Assembly (NCBI GenBank): GCA_016700155.1
Contig: CP065001.1
Span: 4,464,001-4,528,000, forward strand
DNA: 64,000 bases
From: Ignavibacteriales bacterium
GTDB taxonomy: Bacteria; Bacteroidota; Ignavibacteria; Ignavibacteriales; Ignavibacteriaceae
Direction: 5' to 3'
This document shows, piece after piece, positions 43,968-52,823 of the stretch (position 1 is the first letter of the stretch; each line of letters opens with the position of its first letter). A program made the position numbers and the translations under genes. The notes under the pieces are model-generated. The model was given only the letters and a program-made list of their open reading frames with translations, was not told the DNA's origin and did not search any database.

Positions 43968-46900
43968 ATGAGCCTTTCCTCGCTTAGTATAAGAAGACCT
44001 GTACTTGCAATCGTTATGTCGATTGTTATTGTTGTATTCGGGATACTTGGTTATACATTTCTCGGTGTAAGAGAATACCCGGCAGTAGATCCTCCCGTCA
44101 TCACAGTCAGCACAGCCTACACGGGTGCTAATGCGGATGTTATAGAATCCCAGATTACAGAACCGCTTGAAGAATCAATTAATGGTATAGCCGGCATACG
44201 TTCACTCACTTCAACAAGTCGTGACGGAAGAAGTACAATTACTGTTGAGTTTGATATTGATGTTGATCTTGAAGCTGCGGCTAATGATGTTCGCGACCGT
44301 GTATCACGCGCAATCCGTCAGCTTCCTCCCGATGTTGAAAATCCTATTGTATCAAAGGCTGATGCAGATGCCACCCCGATTGTTTTTTTAAGTGTTCAAA
44401 GCGATACGAGAAATCTTCTTGAACTTTCAGAGATAGCAAATAATATTTTTAAGGAAAGACTTCAAACAATTCCAGGTGTAAGTGAAGTAAGGATTTGGGG
44501 TGAAAAAAAATATTCAATGCGTATCTGGCTCGACCCCATTAAGCTTGCGGCATATCGTTTAACACCGATTGATGTTCGTAATGCAATCAACAGGGATAAC
44601 ATAGAACTTCCGACAGGACTAATTGAGGGGAACAACACCGAACTTTCTATAAGAACAATCGGAAGATTACATAATCCTGAAGAGTTTAATGATCTGATTG
44701 TAAAAGAATCCGAAGGCGGAATTGTAAGATTAAGAGATGTAGGAAGGGCTGAACTCGGGGCTGAAAATGAAAGGACAGTTCTTAAGCGTGATGGAATACC
44801 AATGGTTGGTGTTGTTCTGATTGCACAGCCCGGGGCTAATAACATCGCAATCACTGATGAGTTTTATAACCGTCTGGATCACATCAAAAAAAATCTGCCT
44901 GAAGATATAAGAACCGGAATCGGTTTTGATGTAACAACGTATATCAAATCATCCATCTCAGAAGTACAGGAAACAATATTGCTTGCGTTTGCTCTTGTTG
45001 TGTTGATAATCTTTTTATTTCTGCGTGACTGGAGAACAACAGTAATACCTGTTATCGCAATTCCTATCTCACTAATCGGCGCATTCTTTATAATGTATGC
45101 TGCTGATTTTTCAATTAATGTTTTAACATTGCTCGGTATTGTATTGGCGATCGGTATTGTTGTTGACGACGCTATCGTAGTACTTGAAAATATTTATACA
45201 AAAATTGAAAACAAGATGTCCCCCTATGAAGCAGGCAGAAAAGGCTCGGCGGAAATATTTTTTGCGGTAGTATCAACAACAGTTGCGCTTGCCTCGGTAT
45301 TTCTTCCGGTGATTTTCTTATCAGGGTTAACAGGAAGACTTTTCAGAGAGTTTGGAATTGTGATCGCCGGCTCAGTTATTATTTCCTCATTTGTTGCTCT
45401 TACATTAACACCGATGTTATCGACTAGGATTTTAAAACGCAGAGAAACCCACACCTGGTTCTATAACAAAACCGAACCATTTTTTGTTTCGATGAATAAC
45501 GGCTACAGAAGCATGCTTTCATCTTTTATGAAAAAAAGATCGGCGGCGCTTGTTATAATGAGTTTATCAATGTTGATGATATATGTTTTCTTTTCATCAA
45601 TTTCATCAGAGCTTGCACCGCTTGAAGACAGATCGCGGTTAAGCATTTCGGTTACAGCACCGGAAGGCACTTCATTTGATTACATGGAAAATTTTATGGA
45701 TCAGCTTGTTCAGGTGGTAGCTGATTCAGTTAAAGAAAGTGATGGGATAATTTCCATAACATCGCCGGGTTTTGGTGCATCAAGTTCTGTTAATAGCGGT
45801 TTCGTTACTTTGATCCTGACTGATCCGGAACAAAGGGAAAGAACACAACAGCAGGTATCTGATAAATTAAGTAAGGATGTAAGTTCACTTACTGAAGCAA
45901 GAATATTTGTATCACAGCAGCAGACAATTGGCGGAAGCAGACGAGGCGGACTGCCTGTTCAGTATGTGATTGAAGCACCCAACTTTGAAAGACTTAGAGA
46001 AGTGCTTCCTGTTTTTTTAGAAGAAGCATCAAACCACCCGATATTCCAGATTGTGGATGTTAATTTAAAATTCAACAAACCTGAACTTCAACTTACAATT
46101 GACAGGCAGCGTGCACGCGCACTTGGTGTTTCAACAATTGACATTGCACAGACTATACAGGCGGCTTTCAGCGGGCAGCGTTTCGGGTATTTTATCATGA
46201 ACGGAAAACAGTACCAGATAATAGGACAGGTATCACGGGAAAACCGCGACGCTCCGATAGATTTAAAATCTCTCTACATAAAAAATAACAGGGATGAACT
46301 GATACAATTAGATAATCTAATCTCGACTACAGAACTAAGCAGTCCGCCGCAGTTGTTCAGGTTTAACAGGTATGTATCCGCGACTGTATCTGCGGGATTA
46401 GCACCCGGCAAAACAATCGGTGATGGAATTAAAGCCATGGACGAAGTTGCCGGAAAAGTATTGGATGAAACATTCGCAACCGCGCTTGATGGTCCTTCAA
46501 AAGATTTTGCGGAAAGTTCATCAAGTTTAATTTTTGCTTTTATACTCGCGCTTGGACTGATCTATCTCGTTCTCGCTGCACAGTTTGAAAGTTTCCGCGA
46601 TCCGTTTATAATTTTATTTACCGTACCGCTAGCGTTAGCGGGTGCCTTGTTATCGTTATGGGTATTCGGACAAACACTCAACATCTTTTCTGAAATTGGT
46701 TTGATAATGCTAATAGGACTTGTAACCAAAAACGGAATTCTTATTGTTGAATTTGCCAACCAGAGAAAAGCTGCCGGACTTACAAAGATGGAAGCGATAC
46801 TTGATGCATCAGTCTCACGACTGCGCCCGATATTAATGACAAGCATATCAACCATACTCGGTATTTTGCCGATTGCGTTAGCACTTGGCGCAGGCTCTGA

Positions 46901-47078
46901 AAGTCGTGTGTCTATGGGTATTGCTGTTATCGGCGGACTTATCTTCTCAACATTTTTGACATTGTTTATTGTGCCCGCAATTTATTCTTACCTGTCAAGA
47001 AAAACTGCGTCGGTGTCTAATGTTACGGAGGAGTATGGGGAAAATTCAGAAAAAGAATTTGTGGTTGTTCAGGAATAG
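43968..47078 (+). CDS. RND efflux pump, inner-membrane permease subunit
   Basis: A 1036-residue AcrB/MexB-type pump with twelve membrane helices and two large periplasmic loops. The proton-relay motif appears as GIVVDDAIVVLENI near residue 405, and VFLPVIFLSGLTG follows. The second half repeats it with GLVTKNGILIVEFANQ. RND pumps exchange protons for drugs, detergents or other hydrophobic compounds. The usual third gene, an outer-membrane channel, is missing here, so the system may borrow the TolC at 8045 or another one. A hairpin terminator follows. Confidence 0.95.
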   Translation: MSLSSLSIRRPVLAIVMSIVIVVFGILGYTFLGVREYPAVDPPVITVSTAYTGANADVIESQITEPLEESINGIAGIRSLTSTSRDGRSTITVEFDIDVDLEAAANDVRDRVSRAIRQLPPDVENPIVSKADADATPIVFLSVQSDTRNLLELSEIANNIFKERLQTIPGVSEVRIWGEKKYSMRIWLDPIKLAAYRLTPIDVRNAINRDNIELPTGLIEGNNTELSIRTIGRLHNPEEFNDLIVKESEGGIVRLRDVGRAELGAENERTVLKRDGIPMVGVVLIAQPGANNIAITDEFYNRLDHIKKNLPEDIRTGIGFDVTTYIKSSISEVQETILLAFALVVLIIFLFLRDWRTTVIPVIAIPISLIGAFFIMYAADFSINVLTLLGIVLAIGIVVDDAIVVLENIYTKIENKMSPYEAGRKGSAEIFFAVVSTTVALASVFLPVIFLSGLTGRLFREFGIVIAGSVIISSFVALTLTPMLSTRILKRRETHTWFYNKTEPFFVSMNNGYRSMLSSFMKKRSAALVIMSLSMLMIYVFFSSISSELAPLEDRSRLSISVTAPEGTSFDYMENFMDQLVQVVADSVKESDGIISITSPGFGASSSVNSGFVTLILTDPEQRERTQQQVSDKLSKDVSSLTEARIFVSQQQTIGGSRRGGLPVQYVIEAPNFERLREVLPVFLEEASNHPIFQIVDVNLKFNKPELQLTIDRQRARALGVSTIDIAQTIQAAFSGQRFGYFIMNGKQYQIIGQVSRENRDAPIDLKSLYIKNNRDELIQLDNLISTTELSSPPQLFRFNRYVSATVSAGLAPGKTIGDGIKAMDEVAGKVLDETFATALDGPSKDFAESSSSLIFAFILALGLIYLVLAAQFESFRDPFIILFTVPLALAGALLSLWVFGQTLNIFSEIGLIMLIGLVTKNGILIVEFANQRKAAGLTKMEAILDASVSRLRPILMTSISTILGILPIALALGAGSESRVSMGIAVIGGLIFSTFLTLFIVPAIYSYLSRKTASVSNVTEEYGENSEKEFVVVQE

Positions 47079-47108
47079 TTATTTGACTATTTGATGATAA
47101 TAGTTTTT

Positions 47109-47161
47109 CCGGCTGTCACGAATCACTTCGTGACAGAAGTGCTGGGGCCGGATCATTTTTT
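47109..47161 (+). terminator. hairpin and T-run after the RND pump gene
   Basis: CTGTCACGAA (47113-47122) and TTCGTGACAG (47127-47136) pair perfectly around TCAC. An outer CCGG/CCGG pair brackets them. Six T follow (47156-47161). Confidence 0.7.
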
Positions 47162-47252
47162 ATTACTGATCATAGATTATGATTAATTTGATTGAACTCA
47201 CAAATAATTATAAGTTAGTATAAGAATAATTTAATTTATTCATGGGGTTAAT

Positions 47253-48395
47253 ATGATTAGTAAAACTTTTTTAAATAAATCCTTTCAAAGCTCGCACTTC
47301 AATTATCTTACAAATTTCTCAAATCTTTATTTGAACAGGTATTCGCTTACATTTTGTTTATTAGTATTCCTTATAAATGCAAGTTGCGATAAAAATCCAA
47401 CCGGAACTGGTGATAATATCGGACCCGGAAGCAGAAACTATACATGGTTTATTGATACGATTAGCTCAAACAGCATTCAGAACTTTTTGTCTCATATTTG
47501 GGGGAACTCACCAAATGATATTTGGATTTGTGGTTTTGATGCTAATAATGTTACATCGATATACCGTTTTAATGGAGTAAATTGGTATCCGGAATTAAGT
47601 GTTCCGCCCACTCATTTTTTGAAAACTTATAATGGGGTTTCAGGAATAGATTCAAATAGTATAATTTTTGCCGGCGGGGCAGAATATATTAATACTAACC
47701 CACCCCCTGATTTCCTGGATAGTGCACTTATTGTTAAGTCAGTAAACCAAAATTGGGAGATCACTGTAATTTCAGAAACATTTAGCCTTTATTCATTGTG
47801 CGTTATTTCTCCTTCAGATATCTGGGCGGGAGATCGAAAAGGTAATATGATCCATTATAATGGGGTGGACTGGAGTAAAATCAGCCTTACTGGTGAAAAT
47901 GTTTTTTTAAATCAAATTGAAGCATTAAGTGATAATGATATTTATTGTAATGGTCACCTGGAAAGAAAAATAGGACAAAACGATTTCTATAGTGTCGATT
48001 TCCTATTTCACTACGATGGAAATAATTGGACAGTAGTTGACTCAAATGTTACTTCAGCTAATTTTAATCGGGAATCATATCCAACCTTTATCAAAAACAT
48101 AGATGGGAAATTGTATGGCAGTATGGAAAATTCCATAGTTAAAAAAGTAGGTGATGTGTGGGAACCTATAGGGCTAGGTTTTTTTGGTCAAATTAATGGA
48201 ACTGACGACAACAATATTTTTCTGGGCAATCAATATTTTGGAGTTTTGCATTACAACGGAAAAGATTGGTTTACATTTTATGAACTCCCGAAATTATATT
48301 ATTCAGGGATTGTTGTTTTTGATCGATATGTATTTCTGATCGCATCTGATGGTTATAAATCAATTGTTGTTAGAGGAATCTTAAACGGAGGATAA
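47253..48395 (+). CDS. predicted lipoprotein with repeated DIW...FNGxxW motifs
   Basis: A 380-residue protein with a lipoprotein-like segment (CLLVFLINASC, C45) after an unusually long N-terminus. The lipobox is imperfect; a TTG at 47331 would give a shorter, more normal signal. At least four repeats read like NDIWICGFD...YRFNGVNW, SDIWAGDRKGNMIHYNGVDW, NDIYCNG...FHYDGNNW and NNIFLGN...LHYNGKDW, spaced 45-75 residues. They are probably blades of a beta-propeller (inference). Such proteins are common in Ignavibacteria, but their role is unknown. An outer-membrane protein gene follows directly. Confidence 0.65.
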   Translation: MISKTFLNKSFQSSHFNYLTNFSNLYLNRYSLTFCLLVFLINASCDKNPTGTGDNIGPGSRNYTWFIDTISSNSIQNFLSHIWGNSPNDIWICGFDANNVTSIYRFNGVNWYPELSVPPTHFLKTYNGVSGIDSNSIIFAGGAEYINTNPPPDFLDSALIVKSVNQNWEITVISETFSLYSLCVISPSDIWAGDRKGNMIHYNGVDWSKISLTGENVFLNQIEALSDNDIYCNGHLERKIGQNDFYSVDFLFHYDGNNWTVVDSNVTSANFNRESYPTFIKNIDGKLYGSMENSIVKKVGDVWEPIGLGFFGQINGTDDNNIFLGNQYFGVLHYNGKDWFTFYELPKLYYSGIVVFDRYVFLIASDGYKSIVVRGILNGG

Positions 48396-48402
48396 TAGAA
48401 AT

Positions 48403-48933
48403 TTGTTTAAGATATTCTCAATATCTAAGATCAATTCAATTGGAATAACTTTTTTACTGATTTCAAATTCTTTATTTGCATTTACATCCTCAGAATTTAG
48501 ATATTCAGACTCCACAGCTATTGATAGTTCCATTTGGGGACTTCAGATAGGTTACTTCCCGAACTACAATAAGTTTTTTGCTTCGGCTGGAATTTCTGTG
48601 TTCGCCTTTAATGAACTTATTTTGCCCGATGAAATTCACACTACTTACTACTATAACGTAATGTGGGCTCCGGGCAAACCGACAGATTACACCGATTTGG
48701 GAGGAGGTGGATCAATAGGTATTTGTAAAAACTACTGCCTCAAAAATAACTCTGATAAAATCATCATCAGGGCTGGGGCAGGATATGCTACTTATGGTAT
48801 CTCTGGTTTATTGATGATTGATTATTCCACTTCGATCGGTGAACTACTCTCCCTGACATTCTCTTTGAGTCAACAAATCGCCGGGTTCAGAAAATTTCTT
48901 CCGGTATACATAAGTATAGGAATTAGTTACTGA
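48403..48933 (+). CDS. predicted outer-membrane protein
   Basis: A 176-residue protein with a signal-like N-terminus (about 10-28, IGITFLLISNSLFAF) and Gly- and aromatic-rich strands: IWGLQIGYFPNY, DLGGGGSIGICKNY, IIRAGAGYATYG and the last strand YISIGISY. It is likely a small barrel. The start is TTG at 48403, with GGAGG at 48388-48392. It lies 7 bp after the lipoprotein gene, so both are probably made together. I do not recognise the family. Confidence 0.55.
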   Translation: MFKIFSISKINSIGITFLLISNSLFAFTSSEFRYSDSTAIDSSIWGLQIGYFPNYNKFFASAGISVFAFNELILPDEIHTTYYYNVMWAPGKPTDYTDLGGGGSIGICKNYCLKNNSDKIIIRAGAGYATYGISGLLMIDYSTSIGELLSLTFSLSQQIAGFRKFLPVYISIGISY

Positions 48934-49233
48934 TCATAATTCTGATATTGATGACTTCTTTCATCATCTGCAACAAACTACTTTGTCATAGAATTCTAAG
49001 CCTGTTATAGTCCCAAAGTCTGTCCTAATACTGTCATTCCGATGGCGCTGCCATTCGGAATCTGGGCTTGCGGTTTAGTGTTAAATCAGATGCTGAAATA
49101 AATTCAGCATGACAGTTTGATATTACTTGCACTGGCTCCCTAACAATGACAGCACGTAACCCCTTATTTCCCCTAAGATTCTTTACTCAAAAAATATTAA
49201 ATTGTCTCAAAGAAATAATAAAAGAATAATTCA
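48934..49233. repeat. 300-bp intergenic region with a second REP-like pair
   Basis: Two REP-like elements in opposite orientation lie at about 49033-49063 and 49089-49114, the same composite as at 9711-9777. In the first, the arms ATTCCGA and TTCGGAAT enclose TGGCGCTGCCA, itself palindromic. In the second, ATGCTGAA and TTCAGCAT enclose ATAAA. No gene is visible. The last 60 bp are AT-rich and could hold the promoter of the next gene. Confidence 0.7.
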
Positions 49234-50499
49234 TTGCAGATTTGTTTATTTGAGGACAAACTCACCGATAATTTTTATCCGCTAGCTTTATCAAGACCGG
49301 TTTATGATTTAGTCTGCGGTACAAAAACTATTCGTGAAAAAATCTTTTCAATATTTTCGGGACACAAACTTTTGCTTCATTGCAGGGAGTATCTGAAGCC
49401 TTTAGTGTCGACGCAAAATTCCTCTGTCCCTGTTAATCAAATAGTTGATGATGAATGCCTTTTCATAAATGGTCGATTGATAAATGCCAAAGGGTTTTTT
49501 GATAGTGAAGTATTGAAACAGAAAGAAGATATAATCTTCACGTCAAAAGGGAATATAGCCGGGGCAAAACTTTCAGGTAAAAATCTTGAATCAATAAAAT
49601 CTCAGTTTAATGATGTGCTTAACTTTGATTTGTTGAACAACATAAAAACTATCGAAGTTGATGTTCTTCTCGCACAGTATCTCTGGGATTTGATCCGTTT
49701 CAACAAAGATGAAATCGAAAATGACTTTGCAGTTCTTTATGATGAAAAGAAAAAATCCGGGGAAGAAAAAATAAAAGGAAAAGTTTATAACGGAGTTCAT
49801 CTTCTTTCCCCCGATAATATAATCATAGAAGAAGGCGCAATAATAAAACCGGGATGCGTGATTGATGCTTCAATTGGTCCGGTTATAATTGATAAAAATG
49901 CTTATCTGTATCCTAATGTTGTCATCGAGGGTCCCGTTTACATCGGTGAGAATTCAAAAATTAAAGCCGGCGCATTTATTTACGATGGTGTAAGCATCTG
50001 CAGTGTATGCAAAGTCGGCGGCGAAGTAGAGGCATCCATCATTATGTCATTCTCAAACAAACAGCACGCTGGATTTTTAGGACACGCATTCATCGGCAGT
50101 TGGTGTAATCTCGGCGCTGATACAAATAACAGTGATTTGAAAAACAATTACAGCAACGTAAAAGTAAATCTTAACGGAAAAGAAATTGACAGCGGAATGC
50201 AGTTCCTCGGTTTGATAATGGGTGATCACTCAAAAACAGCTATCAATACAATGTTCAACACGGGAACAGTTACCGGATTTTCGTGTAATATTTTTGATTC
50301 GGGATTTCCTCCGAAATTAATTCCATCGTTTATGTGGGGCGGTTCACAATCACTATCAACTTACGATCTTAATAAAAGTATTGAAGTCGCGAAAAAAGTT
50401 TTCGCAAGAAGGACAAAAGAATTTTCAATTGAAGATGAAAAACTATTCAGAATAATTTTTGATAAAACAGCAGAGTTAAGGAACAGGTTAAAAAAATAA
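49234..50499 (+). CDS. GlmU-like sugar nucleotidyltransferase/acetyltransferase family protein
   Basis: A 421-residue protein of the GlmU-related group found in Bacteroidota. The N-terminus, CLFEDKLTDNFYPLALSRPVYDLVCGTKTIREK, replaces the usual nucleotide-binding loop. The C-terminal half is a left-handed beta-helix with hexapeptide repeats (IIEEGAIIKPGCVIDASIG, YIGENSKIKAGAFIY) and a late ASIIMSFSNKQHAGFLGHAFIGSW. The exact reaction is not proven; cell-wall or LPS sugar activation is inferred. The only good start is TTG at 49234. It overlaps rsmB by 1 nt. Confidence 0.8.
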   Translation: MQICLFEDKLTDNFYPLALSRPVYDLVCGTKTIREKIFSIFSGHKLLLHCREYLKPLVSTQNSSVPVNQIVDDECLFINGRLINAKGFFDSEVLKQKEDIIFTSKGNIAGAKLSGKNLESIKSQFNDVLNFDLLNNIKTIEVDVLLAQYLWDLIRFNKDEIENDFAVLYDEKKKSGEEKIKGKVYNGVHLLSPDNIIIEEGAIIKPGCVIDASIGPVIIDKNAYLYPNVVIEGPVYIGENSKIKAGAFIYDGVSICSVCKVGGEVEASIIMSFSNKQHAGFLGHAFIGSWCNLGADTNNSDLKNNYSNVKVNLNGKEIDSGMQFLGLIMGDHSKTAINTMFNTGTVTGFSCNIFDSGFPPKLIPSFMWGGSQSLSTYDLNKSIEVAKKVFARRTKEFSIEDEKLFRIIFDKTAELRNRLKK

Positions 50500-51863
50500 T
50501 GTCGCAGTTTGAAGAACACACAGTTAAAGATTTATACGAAGGCGTCAGAGGTCTTGCAGTAAAAATATTAAACCGGGTTGAACGTACAGACGCTTACCTT
50601 GAAAAATTATTGGACAATGAATTAAGAAATTCCGAACTGAACGGTCAGGATAAAGCATTACTTTATGAAATAGTTCACGGTGTCGTAAGATGGATGGGAC
50701 GGCTTGACTGGATACTCAACGGTTTTTATAAGGGACAATTTTCAAAAGCAATCCCTAATCTTAAAAACGGGTTGCGCGTTGCTTTGTACCAGATATTGTT
50801 CCTTGATAAAATCCCCGATCACGCAGCCGTTAATGAAGCAGTTGAGTTTGTAAAAAAACTCCAGGGACAAAAACCCGCTGATCTTACTAACGCAATTTTA
50901 CGCAACATAATACGCAGTAAAAACGGGATACGTTATCCTGATCCGCAGGAAGATCTGCCCGGTTATATATGTGCATTTTACTCTCATCCTTCGTGGATGG
51001 TTAAAAGATACATTGAAAGATTCGGAAGGGAGAATACTGAAAAACTCCTCGCGGCTAATAATGAAAAACCATATCTGACGCTTAGAGTGAACCAACTTAA
51101 AGTCAGACCGGAAGAGTTCGGTGCATTATTAAATTCTGTTAATTTAAAATATCACCAGGGAAAATATCTCCCTGAATTTTTTAAACTCCAGAATCTTACC
51201 AACATAACCGCGTGGGATGTTTTCACAAAAGGTTACTTTAATATTCAGGATGAAAGTGCTGGTTTAGCCTGCAGACTTCTCGACGTACAACCAGGCATGC
51301 GTGTACTGGATATGTGCACAGCCCCTGGCGGAAAGGTTGCATACCTTGCAAACCTTATGCAGGATAAAGGCGAGATAGTCGCTATAGACCGTTATCAGAG
51401 CAGGATGGATCTTGTTCAAAAAAATCTTGACAGGCTGGAAGTAAGATGCGTCAGCGCTTTAGAAATGAATGCACTTGATTACGAAGGCGAATTATTTGAC
51501 CGCATACTTGCAGATGTGCCCTGCTCAGGAACCGGAACACTTTCCAAAAAACCAGATATCAAATGGAAAAAAGATCTGCTTGATCTTCGGAAGATGAAAG
51601 AACTGCAGATGCAACTGCTTGAGAAAGCTGCCTCGTTAGTTAAAACAGGAGGTTGTGTTGTTTACAGTACCTGCTCTATCGAGCCGGAAGAAAATTTTGA
51701 AATCGTAAAAGAATTTCTTTCGAAACATCCTGAGTTTAAATTTGAATCTGCTGCCGGTAAATTTGCGCCCGAATTAATTGATGACAATGGATGTATTCAA
51801 ACTCTTCCGCATTTGCATCAGATGGACGGAGCCTTTGCAGCAAAGCTTATACGCGTTGAATAA
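50499..51863 (+). CDS. rsmB: 16S rRNA (cytosine(967)-C(5))-methyltransferase
   Basis: A 454-residue methyltransferase. The N-terminal NusB-like domain covers about 1-150 (ILNRVERTDAYLEKLL...LLYEIVHGVVRW). The SAM-binding core shows LDMCTAPGGKVAYLANLM, DRYQSRMDLVQKNL, ADVPCSGTGTLSKKPDIKW and VYSTCSIEPEEN, with the two cysteines that catalyse C5 methylation. The ATG overlaps the preceding stop (TAATG). It methylates C967 of 16S rRNA in the E. coli numbering. Confidence 0.94.
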   Translation: MSQFEEHTVKDLYEGVRGLAVKILNRVERTDAYLEKLLDNELRNSELNGQDKALLYEIVHGVVRWMGRLDWILNGFYKGQFSKAIPNLKNGLRVALYQILFLDKIPDHAAVNEAVEFVKKLQGQKPADLTNAILRNIIRSKNGIRYPDPQEDLPGYICAFYSHPSWMVKRYIERFGRENTEKLLAANNEKPYLTLRVNQLKVRPEEFGALLNSVNLKYHQGKYLPEFFKLQNLTNITAWDVFTKGYFNIQDESAGLACRLLDVQPGMRVLDMCTAPGGKVAYLANLMQDKGEIVAIDRYQSRMDLVQKNLDRLEVRCVSALEMNALDYEGELFDRILADVPCSGTGTLSKKPDIKWKKDLLDLRKMKELQMQLLEKAASLVKTGGCVVYSTCSIEPEENFEIVKEFLSKHPEFKFESAAGKFAPELIDDNGCIQTLPHLHQMDGAFAAKLIRVE

Positions 51864-51951
51864 TAAATTTTATTTTATCTATTTAATAAAAACTTATATT
51901 TTTACTGCAGGCAAGTATTAAACTAAATCATAAATAAAAAGTATTGGTATC

Positions 51952-52818
51952 ATGCTTGATAAATTTGCTGAAGAGCTGAGAAACTCCAGACAATCAGCCG
52001 ATATTTCACTGCAGCAAATGGCTGCAAAAACACGTATCGATATAAAATTCCTTGAAGCACTTGATGCGGGAGATTTTTCATTCCTTCCTGAACTTTATGT
52101 AAAAGCTTTTTTAAAAGAGTACGCCGCTGTTGTCGGACTCGATGCGGGTGAAACTATCAGGAAATATGAGCTGGCAAAACAGGGAATCGATTTTGATGCC
52201 GCCGTACAACCCGTAAAAGAAGAACAGCAGGCTGTCAAAAACACTATTACGTTAGAGCAGCCGAAACCAAAACCCGTACAATCATTTGATGGTGTTCAAA
52301 AGCCAGAATCACCAGCCGATAAAGAAAAACAAGCGAGACAAAAAAATATTATTCTTCTTTCAGTGGTAGGCGGAGCTGTAGTAATTCTTATTTTACTTTT
52401 CCTTTTTGTTTTCAGATCTTCTGATGAAATAATTGTCCCTGAAAAACCTTTTGAAGAAGTGATTGATTCAGGAACTTCACGTTACGAAGAAGTGCCGACT
52501 GGAACCGTACTTGACAGCGCTGGTAATCTGATCACCGCGCAAGACAGTTTATCATTGCAGATATTGACGACAGATACTTCCTGGGTTAAAATTATTTATG
52601 ATGATAAACGAGCGGAAGATTTTATTCTATTCCCCAACTCTCAAAAGAACCTGGTTACCGGAAATAATTTTAAAATCACTTTAGGTAATGCAGGCGGGAT
52701 ACAATTCAAACTTAATAATGAACTATTAAACTTTTCCGGAAAAGCAAAAACCGTTGCACATGTTATGATCGATTCTGAAGGATTAAAAACTTTATCTTCA
52801 CCTCCTGAGCTGGATTAA
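51952..52818 (+). CDS. RodZ-like helix-turn-helix membrane protein
   Basis: A 288-residue protein with the RodZ plan: an N-terminal HTH (about 3-70, ELRNSRQSADISLQQMAAKT), a proline-rich linker, one membrane helix (about 133-154) and a C-terminal DUF4115-like domain (about 205-285, LQILTTDTSWVKIIYDDKRAED). RodZ links MreB to the cell-wall machinery and sets rod shape. I avoid the gene symbol because the C-terminal domain also occurs in other proteins. ligA follows 5 bp later, a likely co-transcribed pair. Confidence 0.82.
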   Translation: MLDKFAEELRNSRQSADISLQQMAAKTRIDIKFLEALDAGDFSFLPELYVKAFLKEYAAVVGLDAGETIRKYELAKQGIDFDAAVQPVKEEQQAVKNTITLEQPKPKPVQSFDGVQKPESPADKEKQARQKNIILLSVVGGAVVILILLFLFVFRSSDEIIVPEKPFEEVIDSGTSRYEEVPTGTVLDSAGNLITAQDSLSLQILTTDTSWVKIIYDDKRAEDFILFPNSQKNLVTGNNFKITLGNAGGIQFKLNNELLNFSGKAKTVAHVMIDSEGLKTLSSPPELD

Positions 52819-52823
52819 TCTTC

